A stretch of 64,000 bases of DNA, taken from assembly GCA_013359135.1 (NCBI GenBank), contig JABWCN010000003.1, forward strand, positions 50,260 through 114,259, given 5' to 3'. Positions 44,115 to 53,666 of this stretch are shown here, piece by piece. The first letter of the stretch is position 1; the number at the start of each line of letters is the position of its first letter. Position numbers and translations under genes: made by a program. The stretch is from Pseudobdellovibrionaceae bacterium (GTDB lineage: Bacteria; Bdellovibrionota; Bdellovibrionia; Bdellovibrionales; Bdellovibrionaceae). The notes beneath the pieces are model-generated. The model was given only the letters and a program-made list of their open reading frames with translations. It had not been told where the DNA came from and made no database searches.

Positions 44115-44540
44115 TTAATTACACTCAAAGACTACTGAATCTGCTGACGTGGAGTAGGTATTTTTTGCGAAAGAAAAATAAACTAAACCATACGAAGAAC
44201 TATTCAGTAAAGAAGTACCCACAGAAATTTTATCTGGGCCATTTCCACCAACATATCCCCAAAAAACTAAGTTTCCATTTTCAATAATATTCTCATTTCG
44301 CTTATTTAAAACAGCTTTAAATGTTCCATTAAAATTTAAATTTGGATAATAAGTAGGTCGGTTTAAAACCGTAACTACCAATTCTTTGTTATTTAAACTA
44401 ATTTCTATAGCTCCAGGATCCCTTGACTTATTAGTTTGTATTATTCGACAAGTTTTAGTGACAAAATTGCTTGTGTTGTACTGTGCCCAAATATTGAAAC
44501 TATAAGTTACCATAAACAGAAAAAAAATATTTTTTTTCAT
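44115..44540 (-). CDS. Small exported protein, unknown
   Basis: A 141-residue protein with a signal peptide ('KKNIFFLFMVTYSFNIWAQ', cleaved near 'WAQ') and a beta-rich mature part with two cysteines (one near the start, one at the end: 'KTCRII', 'VFECN') well placed for a disulfide that closes the domain. AGGAGA precedes the ATG. It is upstream of the large exported helical protein on the same strand. No family is recognised. Confidence 0.65.
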   Translation of the reverse strand: MKKNIFFLFMVTYSFNIWAQYNTSNFVTKTCRIIQTNKSRDPGAIEISLNNKELVVTVLNRPTYYPNLNFNGTFKAVLNKRNENIIENGNLVFWGYVGGNGPDKISVGTSLLNSSSYGLVYFSFAKNTYSTSADSVVFECN

Positions 44541-44707
44541 TACATCTCCTATATTATTATTTTTGAATATAACGGTTCTTCCTGGTTTCAGGTTATAAAT
44601 ATTTAATCTGGATTAGGGCTGCGAGCTTCATGCCATTTTAAATGAGATTTAAAAGGACTAAGACAAAAATAATAGTCAGTTTGTCAACACCTAGCCTTTT
44701 TTAGGCA

Positions 44708-46120
44708 CTAAATGAAATTCACCTTAGTTTTAACTTTTGCGATATTTTCTTCACTTCCCTTAACTCGAAAATTTACACCTTGTTCTGTATATGATTCAGA
44801 CACAACCACAAGTCGAGATCTGATTTCGCCGATGACACCTTTAGCTGTGTACGGAATAAATAAATCTTCCTCGATAAAGTTTTCTTGGAAATAAGTTAAA
44901 ACTTTTTCTCTTAGTTTTTTTATATCTTCTGGATTTCTAGTAGAAATAAAAATCGCGTCAGGAAACTCTTTCATTAAACTTTGCATTTGCGCTGAGTCCA
45001 ACTGATCTTGTTTATTAAGCACAAAAAGGCTTGGTACATCTGTAGCTCCCACTTCAGCTAGAACTTTCTGCGTGACCTCTAACTGAGATCTAAATGAGTC
45101 ATCAGAAGCATCCACAACAAACAATAATAATGAGGCATTCAAAGCCTCATCTAAGGTTGACTTGAAAGAGGCTACTAAATCATGAGGTAACTTTTTAATA
45201 AAACCAACCGTATCAGAAACCAAAATGCGTGGTACACTTTCTGGAATTAAAGGTCTGATAGTTGTATCCAAGGTAGCAAACAGCTTGTCTTGAACCAAAA
45301 CCTCACTACCTGTTAAAGCTCTCATCAACGAAGATTTCCCAGCATTGGTGTATCCAACCAATGCTACAGTTTTTTCTTTTTCTCGACGTGCTCTTCGAAC
45401 TTGATGTTCATTTCCTATAGCGGCAATTTCTGCTTTAAGTTCTTTGATACGGTCACGAATCTTTCGCTTATCTAGTTCAAGACTACTCTCCCCAGCACCT
45501 TTACCACCAACTCCCCCTCCGCCACGATCTTCTCCTCCACCAGTTTCACGAAGACGAGGAGCTACATAGGTCAGTCTTGCAACCTCTACCTGAAGTTTAG
45601 CCGCTCTTGTCTTTGCATGACGACTAAATATCTCAATGATGACACCGGTACGATCCAGCACTTTAACTCCACTTGCACTTTCTAGATTTCTAATTTGAGA
45701 AGGAGACAAATCTGTATCCACAATCACTATTTGTGCTTTGCCTTGAAGATCTTCAGAAACAAGCTGGGTCTGGTTACTGTCTTCACCTACATCAGACACT
45801 GTCGTATCCTCTAATTCCTCTAAGGAAGCAGATTTTTCATCAGCCCACCGCTGGGCAGCTTTACTCAACTTCACTTCAACAACAGAACTGACTTTTCCAG
45901 TTCCCCCTGTCCATAAAGCCAACTCTTTCAATTTTCCTTCACCTAATAGGGTTGCGGTTTGATCTGAGTTTCTTTTTTGAGTAACCTCGCCAATCACCTC
46001 ATAGCCTAAAGTAGTCACTAATCGGGTTAGTTCCTTCAAAGACCCATGAAAATCCTGATCAGAAACTTTAGGAAGATGCACACCAACAATTACAGCTAAG
46101 GACTTAGTAGAATTACCCAT
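44708..46120 (-). CDS. hflX: Ribosome-splitting GTPase HflX
   Basis: A 470-residue GTPase that binds the 50S subunit and rescues stalled ribosomes. The HflX N-domain ('DTDLSPSQIRNLE', 'VKVLDRTGVIIEIFSRHAKT') and the Gly-rich 'TGGGEDRGGGGVGGKGAGES' linker are diagnostic. The G motifs are G1 'GYTNAGKSS', G3 'DTVGF' and G4 'NKQD'. A polar, acidic insertion of about 55 residues sits near residues 70-125 in the N-domain, making it longer than E. coli HflX (426). It is a single gene divergent from the UPF0270 gene. Confidence 0.95.
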   Translation of the reverse strand: MGNSTKSLAVIVGVHLPKVSDQDFHGSLKELTRLVTTLGYEVIGEVTQKRNSDQTATLLGEGKLKELALWTGGTGKVSSVVEVKLSKAAQRWADEKSASLEELEDTTVSDVGEDSNQTQLVSEDLQGKAQIVIVDTDLSPSQIRNLESASGVKVLDRTGVIIEIFSRHAKTRAAKLQVEVARLTYVAPRLRETGGGEDRGGGGVGGKGAGESSLELDKRKIRDRIKELKAEIAAIGNEHQVRRARREKEKTVALVGYTNAGKSSLMRALTGSEVLVQDKLFATLDTTIRPLIPESVPRILVSDTVGFIKKLPHDLVASFKSTLDEALNASLLLFVVDASDDSFRSQLEVTQKVLAEVGATDVPSLFVLNKQDQLDSAQMQSLMKEFPDAIFISTRNPEDIKKLREKVLTYFQENFIEEDLFIPYTAKGVIGEIRSRLVVVSESYTEQGVNFRVKGSEENIAKVKTKVNFI

Positions 46121-46237
46121 AAGACCTAGGATTGTCTCACTAATTTAAAAAATATAAAATCTTTTTTTTTAAAATCATTGCGCCTATAAAGACAAAGCAC
46201 CTTGCCATTATTTTTCTTCAAAGTTAACCTGTGACTG

Positions 46238-46501
46238 ATGAAAGAAGAAAAAATCCAAGAACTTCCTCTAGAGATTCCGCACCAAGAACTTTCAAATGAA
46301 GCCCTCTATGGCATTATCAATAGCTTCATTCTTAGAGAGGGCACCGATTATGGCCTGAAAGAAGCTAGCTTAGAAGCTAAGCACCAGCAGATCCATCAAC
46401 AAATTCTAAGAGGTGAAGTAAAAATTATCTACGATCAGACTACCAACTCAATAACTCTCTTGAATCAGCGAGATTGGCTTAAACTCAACCAAATAAATTG
46501 A
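46238..46501 (+). CDS. UPF0270 (YheU-like) protein
   Basis: An 87-residue protein matching the small YheU/UPF0270 family: 'LEIPHQELSNEAL', 'IINSFILREGTDYGLKEASLEAKHQQIHQQILRGE' region and the closing 'SITLLNQRDW'. The LREGTDYG core is the family signature. Its function is not established in any organism. It is divergent from hflX across about 115 bases. Confidence 0.85.
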   Translation: MKEEKIQELPLEIPHQELSNEALYGIINSFILREGTDYGLKEASLEAKHQQIHQQILRGEVKIIYDQTTNSITLLNQRDWLKLNQIN

Positions 46502-46605
46502 AAACTCTGTTAATTTTGTATGTTTTTTAAGCACAATTAGTATTTTTTTCTTAAATAGGTCATTTGGTAGATGCCAATAATTTAGTTTTGACCTATGAAA
46601 ACCCC

Positions 46606-47943
46606 ATGAAAAACTTTACTTTTTCCCAAATTCAGAAAAAATTTGAATCTATTTGTATTTTATATTGCGTTAAAGTCTTGTTCCTTTTTCTTTCTGTCTC
46701 CTCTTGGTCATTGAGCAAGGAAAATCCGAACTCCTCTTCAGAAGCAGAACCTAAATGCATCGAGTTTAAGCAGATCAGTCAACTAGCTTTCTGCCTTTCT
46801 GCTAAGGATCCTGGCCTGAAGGAAATTGGTTATGAACTTGAAGCTGCAAAGTTTAAACTTGATATTGCCACTCAATGGCCCAATCCAGAAATTAACTGGC
46901 AGTTTGGACATGGCTTTTTCCTGGGCGATGAAATCTGGCAAAACCAAGTAAGCCTAATGCAAACCTTTCTTATTGGTGGGAAAAACTCGGCAAAGCACGC
47001 AGTCGCTCTGGCAGAAAATGAAAATCTAGAGCTACAAAAAGAACTTAAAAAAATGGCAGTCCTTAACCAAACTCTTAAGTCATTCATTCGCCTGAAAGCC
47101 CTATCTCTTGAAATCAATTATACTGCTGAATCTATTCAAACTATTACCCAAGCTTTAAAAATATATAAATCAAAACCTCGTCTTGATCCGGAACAAATAA
47201 CGGCCTTATACCTTCTTGAAATGAGTTTTCATCAAAATGAATCACAAGTAGCAATTCTAAATTTTGAAAAAAAAGATCTTCTAGCTAAACTCAAAGCCCT
47301 TTCCAAAAAAGAACTCAGTGAGCCACAATTCGAAAAACTGATCTTATCAGCCAAAGATCCTCAATTTAAAAACCAATTTAAAACTTCACCCAATGTCATA
47401 ACCCTACAAAAGAAAATCAGACAAAAAGAGCTCGAATATCGCAAAGCCCTCTATGATTTTGAGATTGCTAACTCTTGGCCTGATATTAAAATTGGTCCGA
47501 TGATTAATCACCAATGGCAAGGTAGCCTTGAGCAAGTTACCTATGGATTTAACTTTTCTTTTACATTTCCTCTGTATAATATGAATGGAGCGGCAAGAGC
47601 TAATCGTAGAGCTCTTTACGAATCTTATAAAAACACTAAAGAAGTTCTAGATACACAAAATGAAATTGAACTTGAAACCAGACTCTATCGTTATCAAGAT
47701 ATTCTTGATAAATACCAACGGCTCCCAAGCCTTTCCACTGTCGAAAGTAAAGTTAAGAATATCAACTCCCTACTAAAGCGAGGCTTGATTTCTGTGCCCA
47801 GTTATATGGAGGTCAGACGTCAAACCATCGATTACATTAAATCTCGTCAAGAAATGCAGCAACAACTCTTTGATCTTTACTTATCACTAAAAAATGATTT
47901 AGCTCCTGATGAGAAGTTTGAAATTTGGGAAAATATTTTATGA
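46606..47943 (+). CDS. Outer-membrane efflux protein (CusC/CzcC-like)
   Basis: A TolC-type protein of about 445 residues from ATG 46606; a frame extension to TTG 46564 has no support. It has an export leader ('LFLFLSVSSWSLS') followed by the CzcC/CusC pattern 'ELEAAKFKLDIATQWPNPEINWQFGHGF', 'SLMQTFLIGGKN' and a second copy around 'DFEIANSWPDIKIGP' and 'FSFTFPLYNMNGAARANR'. It would form the outer-membrane duct for the RND pump encoded next; its stop overlaps the pump start (ATGATGA). Confidence 0.88.
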   Translation: MKNFTFSQIQKKFESICILYCVKVLFLFLSVSSWSLSKENPNSSSEAEPKCIEFKQISQLAFCLSAKDPGLKEIGYELEAAKFKLDIATQWPNPEINWQFGHGFFLGDEIWQNQVSLMQTFLIGGKNSAKHAVALAENENLELQKELKKMAVLNQTLKSFIRLKALSLEINYTAESIQTITQALKIYKSKPRLDPEQITALYLLEMSFHQNESQVAILNFEKKDLLAKLKALSKKELSEPQFEKLILSAKDPQFKNQFKTSPNVITLQKKIRQKELEYRKALYDFEIANSWPDIKIGPMINHQWQGSLEQVTYGFNFSFTFPLYNMNGAARANRRALYESYKNTKEVLDTQNEIELETRLYRYQDILDKYQRLPSLSTVESKVKNINSLLKRGLISVPSYMEVRRQTIDYIKSRQEMQQQLFDLYLSLKNDLAPDEKFEIWENIL

Positions 47944-50900
47944 TGAATAAAATTATCAGATTCTCTGTCTATAAACCTTGGCTTGTTATTTTTTTCTCTT
48001 TTTTGGCTATTTTTGCTGGAATCTGGGCCTACTTAGAGCTGCCTATTGATGCGGTTCCTGATATCACTAATGTCCAAGTTCAGATCAACACGGCAAGCCC
48101 GGGATTTGCCCCCGAAGAAATTGAAAAAAATATTACCTCTCCTATCGAAAATACGATGAGTGGAATTCCAGGAGTTATTAATAGTCGCTCTCTCTCTAGA
48201 CTGGGACTTTCACAAGTAACTTTAGTTTTTGATGACAACACGGATATTTATCGTGCTCGACAGTTAGTTTCCGAAAGGCTGCAAATAGTAAAAGAAGTTC
48301 TACCTAATCAAGTCATACCGCAACTAGGCCCGGTCACAACAGGACTTGGAGAGATTGTTCATTATACTCTTATTGATGAATCACCTCCTGCCGATACCGC
48401 TGAAAAAAAACAACTCAAAGAAATGGAAATTAAAACGCTGCAAGAGTGGACCATCAAACCTCGCCTGCTAACTGTCAAAGGGGTAGCTGAGGTCAACTCT
48501 ATAGGCGGAGCTACAAAGCAATATCATGTGGAGCCTATTCCACAAAAAATGAGTCAATATGGCGTGCATTTCTCTGATATTATGGATGCTCTTGAAAAAA
48601 ATAATAAGAATGCTGGCGGTGGCTTTGTCCAACATGGAACTAACCAATATACAGTGCAAGCTGTCGGTGTACTGCAATCCATGGATGCTCTAAAAAAAAT
48701 CCCGGTTAAAAATTTACAAACACTAAGAGCTATCACCTTAGGAGAAGTTGCTGATATTCATATTCAAAAAGCCCAAGCCTTCGGTAGTGCAAGTCTCAAT
48801 GGTGAAGAAGCTTTACTTAATACCGTCATGATGCTGCTTGGAGAAAACTCTAGATCTGTTTCAAAGAGTGTGGTTCAAAAACTTAACGAAATTCAAGAAG
48901 TTCTACCACAACATATTAAAATTAAAGTTCTTTATGATAGATCCATTTTAGTTAATTCGACTCTGGGTACGGTCCAACATAACTTACTTCTAGGGGCCTC
49001 TTTGGTTATCATAGTTTTACTCTTACTTGTTGGGAACTTAAGAGCCGCGTTGATTACTGCTATTACAATTCCTGTCACTTTAATCTTAACTTTTTTTGTA
49101 ATGAAGAACTTTAATATCAGTGGAAACTTAATGAGCCTGGGTGCCCTTGATTTTGGAATTATTGTAGATGGAACCGTGATCGTGATAGATAATTGTGTAA
49201 GACTGTTACACGAACGCAAAGAACAACTAAAAAGGACTCTTACCGCCATTGAAGTTAAAGAAGCACTAATTGATGCCAGTGTGGAAATTAGAACTGCTGC
49301 TGGTTTTGGACAGCTCATTGTAGTTGCTGTGTTCTTACCTATTTTTGGACTAACTGGTGTTGAAGGAAAGATGTTTCATCCAATGGCTGCAACTTTTATT
49401 GCTGCTATTTTGCTCGCTTTGGTTTTATCTTTTTCTTTAACTCCCGCATTAGCCAGCCTATTTATGACAGGGCATGAAACAGAATCAGAACCTAAGCTGA
49501 TGCTTTTACTACGTCACTATTTCAAAAAATCTTTGAATCAAGCATTAAACTTTTCAAAAACAATTCTTGCTCTAGGACTTGGAACTATTGTCATTGGTAT
49601 AATACTTTTTCTGAATGCCGGAGCTGAGTTTCTACCTCAGCTTGATGAAGGATCCTTGGTCATACAATTTGTACGACCTCTTGATGTAAGTCTAAATCAC
49701 TCCACGGCTCAACAGCTTCAATCCGAAAAAATCATTAAATCTTTCGCCGAGGTAGAAAATGTTTTTTCTAGAGTTGGTACCGCCGAAGTTGCCACTGATC
49801 CTATGGGTGTGAATGAGTCTGATACTTTCATCATACTCAAAGACCACGAACATTGGCCAAAAATCAATGGAAGAATAAGATCTAAAAGTGAGCTTGCAGA
49901 GGCAATGATTGGAAAACTTAGCTCTGAAATTAGTGACCAAGAGGCTATATTAAGCCAACCCATTCAAATGCGTTTTAATGATTTACTAGGTGGTGCCAGA
50001 ACAGATTTATCAATTAAAATTTATGGCGATGATTTAAAAAATCTTAAAAAAATTGCTGAAAATATAAAGATGGAAGTAGAAAAAATTCCTGGAGCTGCCG
50101 ATGTAAGCTTAGAGCAAATGGGAGAAGCTCCAATTTTAAAAATTTTTCCCAAATACCAGTACTTGACAGCACTTGGTGTTCCTACATCTGAAGTTCTTGA
50201 TACCGTAAATGTGGCTCTTGCTGGACAAGAAGCTGGAGTACTGTTTGAAGGATTTAAAAGAATTCCCATCATAGTCAGACTCAATGAATCGCTGCGTGAA
50301 AATATAGAGGCAATTAAAAATCTGCCCGTAGGTCTTAATAACTCCGGTATTATCCCGTTAAAAGAAGCAACTGATTTAAGTTTTGAAAAAACCCAGCAGG
50401 TTTTATTCAGAGAAACAAGTAAAAGAAGAACTGCAGTACTGATTAACTTAAGAGGTCGTGACACTCAGTCTTTTGTTGAAGAAGCAAAAAAAACAATCAC
50501 TACAAAAATTCAAATTCCAGAGTCTTTTGTTATCGAGTGGGCAGGAAATTACAAAAACCTTCAGCAAGCTAAACAAAGAATGCAAATCTTAACCCCACTC
50601 GCTTTAATTTTAGTGATGGTCATGGTTTATATGGCTTTTAAAAGTATGACTCAAACTTTTATAGTCTTATCGTGCATACCTCTAGCTCTGAGCGGCGGGA
50701 TCATCGCACTTATTGCTTATCGCCTGCCGATGAGTATCTCTGCAGGAATTGGTTTTATTGCTCTTGCAGGGATTTCCGTTCTCAATGGAGTAGTACTAGT
50801 TAACGTCTTTAATGATCTTAGAAATAAGAATTTTGCAAAGGATTCTCAGGGTTTGAAACAACTGGTAACCGAAGGAACCTTGCTGCGCTTACGTCCCGTC

Positions 50901-51110
50901 CTAATGACTGCCCTAGTTGATATTTTCGGCTTTCTACCTATGATGCTCTCTTCCGGTATTGGCAGCGAAGTGCAAAAACCACTTGCTACCGTGGTAATTG
51001 GTGGAGTGATTTCTTCGACCCTCTTAACCCTTATCCTACTTCCAATACTTTATTTTAAACTAACAAAAAAACAAAAATACAACACTCAGTTGATGGAGTT
51101 AATAAAATGA
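47940..51110 (+). CDS. Heavy-metal-type RND efflux pump (CusA/CzcA family)
   Basis: An inner-membrane transporter of about 1,056 residues. It has the HME-RND N-terminus 'LPIDAVPDITNVQVQINT', 'ENTMSGIPGVINSRSLSR', the TM4 motif 'DFGIIVDGTVIVIDN', and the second half starting 'AEFLPQLDEGSLV'. Two large periplasmic loops and 12 transmembrane helices are present. It exports metal cations such as Cu, Ag, Co, Zn or Cd, driven by protons; the exact metal is not clear. The start is ATG 47940 or 47943, overlapping the stop of the TolC-like gene. No membrane-fusion protein gene is present in the operon. Confidence 0.93.
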   Translation: MMNKIIRFSVYKPWLVIFFSFLAIFAGIWAYLELPIDAVPDITNVQVQINTASPGFAPEEIEKNITSPIENTMSGIPGVINSRSLSRLGLSQVTLVFDDNTDIYRARQLVSERLQIVKEVLPNQVIPQLGPVTTGLGEIVHYTLIDESPPADTAEKKQLKEMEIKTLQEWTIKPRLLTVKGVAEVNSIGGATKQYHVEPIPQKMSQYGVHFSDIMDALEKNNKNAGGGFVQHGTNQYTVQAVGVLQSMDALKKIPVKNLQTLRAITLGEVADIHIQKAQAFGSASLNGEEALLNTVMMLLGENSRSVSKSVVQKLNEIQEVLPQHIKIKVLYDRSILVNSTLGTVQHNLLLGASLVIIVLLLLVGNLRAALITAITIPVTLILTFFVMKNFNISGNLMSLGALDFGIIVDGTVIVIDNCVRLLHERKEQLKRTLTAIEVKEALIDASVEIRTAAGFGQLIVVAVFLPIFGLTGVEGKMFHPMAATFIAAILLALVLSFSLTPALASLFMTGHETESEPKLMLLLRHYFKKSLNQALNFSKTILALGLGTIVIGIILFLNAGAEFLPQLDEGSLVIQFVRPLDVSLNHSTAQQLQSEKIIKSFAEVENVFSRVGTAEVATDPMGVNESDTFIILKDHEHWPKINGRIRSKSELAEAMIGKLSSEISDQEAILSQPIQMRFNDLLGGARTDLSIKIYGDDLKNLKKIAENIKMEVEKIPGAADVSLEQMGEAPILKIFPKYQYLTALGVPTSEVLDTVNVALAGQEAGVLFEGFKRIPIIVRLNESLRENIEAIKNLPVGLNNSGIIPLKEATDLSFEKTQQVLFRETSKRRTAVLINLRGRDTQSFVEEAKKTITTKIQIPESFVIEWAGNYKNLQQAKQRMQILTPLALILVMVMVYMAFKSMTQTFIVLSCIPLALSGGIIALIAYRLPMSISAGIGFIALAGISVLNGVVLVNVFNDLRNKNFAKDSQGLKQLVTEGTLLRLRPVLMTALVDIFGFLPMMLSSGIGSEVQKPLATVVIGGVISSTLLTLILLPILYFKLTKKQKYNTQLMELIK

Positions 51111-51754
51111 AAACAATGACTAAAATAGGTTGCTATTTATCTTTCTGTATTTTCTTTATTTCATGCGCAAAGCCCCAGGGGAATGATCGTTTGACAGAGA
51201 AAGCTTTTATCGAGGGCAAAGCCGGAGCCGACGCTCAGACGGAAGTTCAAAATAAAAAAGCCGATGAAATGGAAATAGATCTTCAAAAGCGATTTCAAAT
51301 GGTGGAAGCACTTGCTGGAGTTTTTGAAGGATTAGTAAAAACAGACCGAGCTAACTACAAAATAAAAGTATCCATCAGTCCGTCTCTTCCTAGAGTGAAG
51401 CACCAACGTAAAAGATTACTTGATGAAATTGTAGCTGACTTAAATAAACTCACACTGAATATTCAAATTCTAATGTGGAGAGAAAATATGCCACAAGGAG
51501 CTGTTGGCTGTCTGACGTCTGGAATCACACCTGATTTTCAAACGACAAAATTAACAATTGCTAACGACCAATGCCCGGGAATGTACTTTCTTGAGGCTAT
51601 AGAATCGGTCAAAGAAAAAACATTTTCAGGACCCGAGTTATCAGAAATGCTTTTTCAAGGAAGCTTAAGGCAAGTCACTCAGATTAAATTAAAAATTCAA
51701 CCAACCTCAAACGCCACTATTTTAAACACTATTGTTAAAAGAGTCCAAGAATAA
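51107..51754 (+). CDS. Lipoprotein in RND operon, unknown
   Basis: A 215-residue lipoprotein with lipobox FISC (Cys20). The mature part has a helical first section (about 40-80) and a mixed domain with two cysteines ('VGCLTSG', 'DQCPGMYF'). It lacks the hairpin plus barrel layout expected of a CusB-type adaptor. Its ATG overlaps the pump gene stop (ATGA), and the next TolC-like gene starts 10 bases after it, so it is a genuine member of the operon and probably works with the pump. No family is recognised. Confidence 0.75.
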   Translation: MKTMTKIGCYLSFCIFFISCAKPQGNDRLTEKAFIEGKAGADAQTEVQNKKADEMEIDLQKRFQMVEALAGVFEGLVKTDRANYKIKVSISPSLPRVKHQRKRLLDEIVADLNKLTLNIQILMWRENMPQGAVGCLTSGITPDFQTTKLTIANDQCPGMYFLEAIESVKEKTFSGPELSEMLFQGSLRQVTQIKLKIQPTSNATILNTIVKRVQE

Positions 51755-51764
51755 GGAAAACCTT

Positions 51765-53165
51765 ATGAAATTTAATAAAACACTTCTGTCTGTTACCATT
51801 TTTACAACCATTAGCATTTCATTTTTAAACACTCCTTTAGCTCAAGTTAGAAAACAGCCACAGAGCCTAACGCAAGTGAAAACGCCAAGTCAGAGTAAAA
51901 GAATTACTTGGAAGGAAGTAGCTACTAAAGTCAAAAATGTGAATTACACTATCGAAGAAAATCGTATTAAACTACGACAATCCAAAGAGTATGCAAAATA
52001 TGCTAGACTGTCTTTGTTACCCAAACTTAACCTCTGGAAGCTGCTCGACTTTTCCTCTGACACTAAAGGAATTTTTGGTTTTATTGAAGACCTTGTTCCC
52101 TTCCTTATTCCTGCTAATTGGAACAAAGCTAAACAGGCTGAAATATTAGCTCTTGCTGCAGAAGAATCATACAAAACAGTTCTAGCCAACGAATTGCTAA
52201 ATGCAAAGATTCTTTATAATTCCATTAACAATGACCGCAATTTGGTGACTCAGCTCAAGAGAAACCAAGGTGTCATCACTGAACTTTATCAATTCGCAGA
52301 AGCCAGAAGTGAATTCGGACATGATGAATTACTTATTAAAAACCATCTTCAATCCTTACTCTTACAAAACAAAGAAGACATTTTGGTTATTAATCAAGTC
52401 ATCAAGGAAGAAAAGTTAAGACTTTTAAATATTATGGGAAGTCAGATCACTAGTCAGTATGATCTCTCTGAAATCCCATCTGCTGGAAATTTGAATTTAA
52501 AAAGTCACGAGGTTGAACTTATCCTAAGTAATTCACCAGAACTTAAAGTCTATGACAGTTTAATTCAAGTCTCTGGTTTGATCAAAGATGAGATCTACTT
52601 TAGTTTTCTTGGTGGATCTAGCTTATCTAAAGGATTCTACGGAGGTATCTTTGATGCTATTCCCGTAGATGGAGGACTAGGCTTTTCAACTCCTTCACAA
52701 ATTAAGATTGCCAAAGATCAGACAGCGCTATTAAATAAACAAAAAGAAGCCTCCAGAGCTTTGATTGATTTACAATATCAAACAGCTGCTGAAATCATAA
52801 CAAGTCTCAGAGAACAGCTTGTATCTGCCAATGAAATTTATCAGTTTTCAATCCAAAGAGTAGAGAACCTAAAAGATAAAATGTACTTAGGTCAAAAAAT
52901 TAATTTAGCCGAATTTTCCGATAGTTTATTAAGTCTAAGTAAAGCAACAGCTAAACTTTATCTTGTACAAAATCAAATTAAGCAGAATCAATTCAAATTA
53001 GAAAGAATGCTCTGGAAGGGTGATTTTTTAGATTTACCAAAAGTTCCCTCCCCCGTTGACCCAAAATCTAAAAGTGATAAAGTTAAAAACATGACAAGCC
53101 CTGAAAAGCCTAGCGAGTCTGTAAAACCAATTACCTATCCCCCTTGGGACACGTCAATAGGTTAA
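51765..53165 (+). CDS. Second TolC-like outer-membrane protein
   Basis: I place the start at ATG 51765, eight bases after AAGGA; an upstream in-frame start at 51732 lies within the previous gene. The protein (about 466 residues) has a signal peptide ('LAQVRKQP' after cleavage) and long helices with TolC-like repeats: 'IEENRIKLRQSKEYAKYARLSLLPKLNL' and 'YDSLIQVSGLIKDEIYFSFLGG', 'ATAKLYLVQNQIKQNQFKLERML'. It ends with a Pro/Ser/Lys-rich tail. Two such ducts in one operon are unusual; this one is more distant from CusC. Confidence 0.75.
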   Translation: MKFNKTLLSVTIFTTISISFLNTPLAQVRKQPQSLTQVKTPSQSKRITWKEVATKVKNVNYTIEENRIKLRQSKEYAKYARLSLLPKLNLWKLLDFSSDTKGIFGFIEDLVPFLIPANWNKAKQAEILALAAEESYKTVLANELLNAKILYNSINNDRNLVTQLKRNQGVITELYQFAEARSEFGHDELLIKNHLQSLLLQNKEDILVINQVIKEEKLRLLNIMGSQITSQYDLSEIPSAGNLNLKSHEVELILSNSPELKVYDSLIQVSGLIKDEIYFSFLGGSSLSKGFYGGIFDAIPVDGGLGFSTPSQIKIAKDQTALLNKQKEASRALIDLQYQTAAEIITSLREQLVSANEIYQFSIQRVENLKDKMYLGQKINLAEFSDSLLSLSKATAKLYLVQNQIKQNQFKLERMLWKGDFLDLPKVPSPVDPKSKSDKVKNMTSPEKPSESVKPITYPPWDTSIG

Positions 53166-53268
53166 GGCTAGTGCGATTAGGCCATTTGATGTATAGTCTT
53201 TTGTTACTTTTTTTGTTCTAATTAAAAACGATCAAGCATTTCGCTTGAATCAGAAAAAAGGAGATTCT

Positions 53269-53523
53269 ATGAAATCATTCGCGTTAATAGTTCTGATTTT
53301 AGCAACCAGTATGGCTCACGCCAAGAAAAGTTGTACTACAGAACCAAAAGAAAAATGGATGACAGAAGAAGCTTTTAAAAAAATGGTAACCGACAAGGGT
53401 TACACTATAAAAAAATTCAAACAACCTGGAACTTGTTATGAGATCTATGGAACTGATAAAGCAGGAAAAAAAGTAGAGATTTATTTTAATCCTGTTGATG
53501 GCAGTATTGTGACTGAAAAATAG
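53269..53523 (+). CDS. Small periplasmic PepSY-like protein
   Basis: The start is ATG 53269, preceded by AAAAGGAGATTCT. The protein has 84 residues: signal peptide cut after 'AHA' (residue 18), then one compact domain 'WMTEEAFKKMVTDKGYTIKKFKQPGTCYEIYGTDKAGKKVEIYFNPVDGSIV', split here only by its strands, which follows the PepSY pattern (helix, three strands, 'G.. Ei.vdp.tG.iv'). The two cysteines could pair. Proteins like this bind or inhibit periplasmic partners or sense metals; role here is unknown. Confidence 0.75.
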   Translation: MKSFALIVLILATSMAHAKKSCTTEPKEKWMTEEAFKKMVTDKGYTIKKFKQPGTCYEIYGTDKAGKKVEIYFNPVDGSIVTEK

Positions 53524-53532
53524 ATCTAAAGC

Positions 53533-53565
53533 AGAAGCTCTTCGATAACAAATCTAAGAGCTTCT
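53533..53565 (+). terminator. Hairpin after PepSY-like gene
   Basis: AGAAGCTCTT (53533-53542) pairs perfectly with AAGAGCTTCT (53556-53565) just after the stop. The flanking T tract is weak (CATATTATAT). Confidence 0.55.
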
Positions 53566-53666
53566 CATATTATATAAGATAATTCCTACGGCTATTTATA
53601 GCTGGATCTTCAGATCAAGTAGGTGTTTTAACTCTGGCGTGAAAATTGCTTTTTTAAGTTTTATAT

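Noticed and set aside
44036..44287. 83-residue plus-strand frame opposite the small exported protein gene
   Set aside because: It lies antisense to a gene with a clear signal peptide and ribosome site; no features of its own.
46564..46605. TTG 46564 as start of the first TolC-like gene
   Set aside because: No ribosome site and it would place 14 polar residues before the export leader; ATG 46606 fits better.
48932..49318. 128-residue minus-strand frame inside the RND pump gene
   Set aside because: Antisense to conserved transmembrane coding sequence; apparent hydrophobicity is a by-product of that.
50021..50464. 147-residue minus-strand frame inside the RND pump gene
   Set aside because: Antisense shadow of a strongly conserved gene; no start signal or known domain.
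51107..51754. The operon lipoprotein as a CusB-type adaptor
   Set aside because: It is too short and lacks the helical hairpin, lipoyl-like and barrel strands of membrane-fusion proteins.
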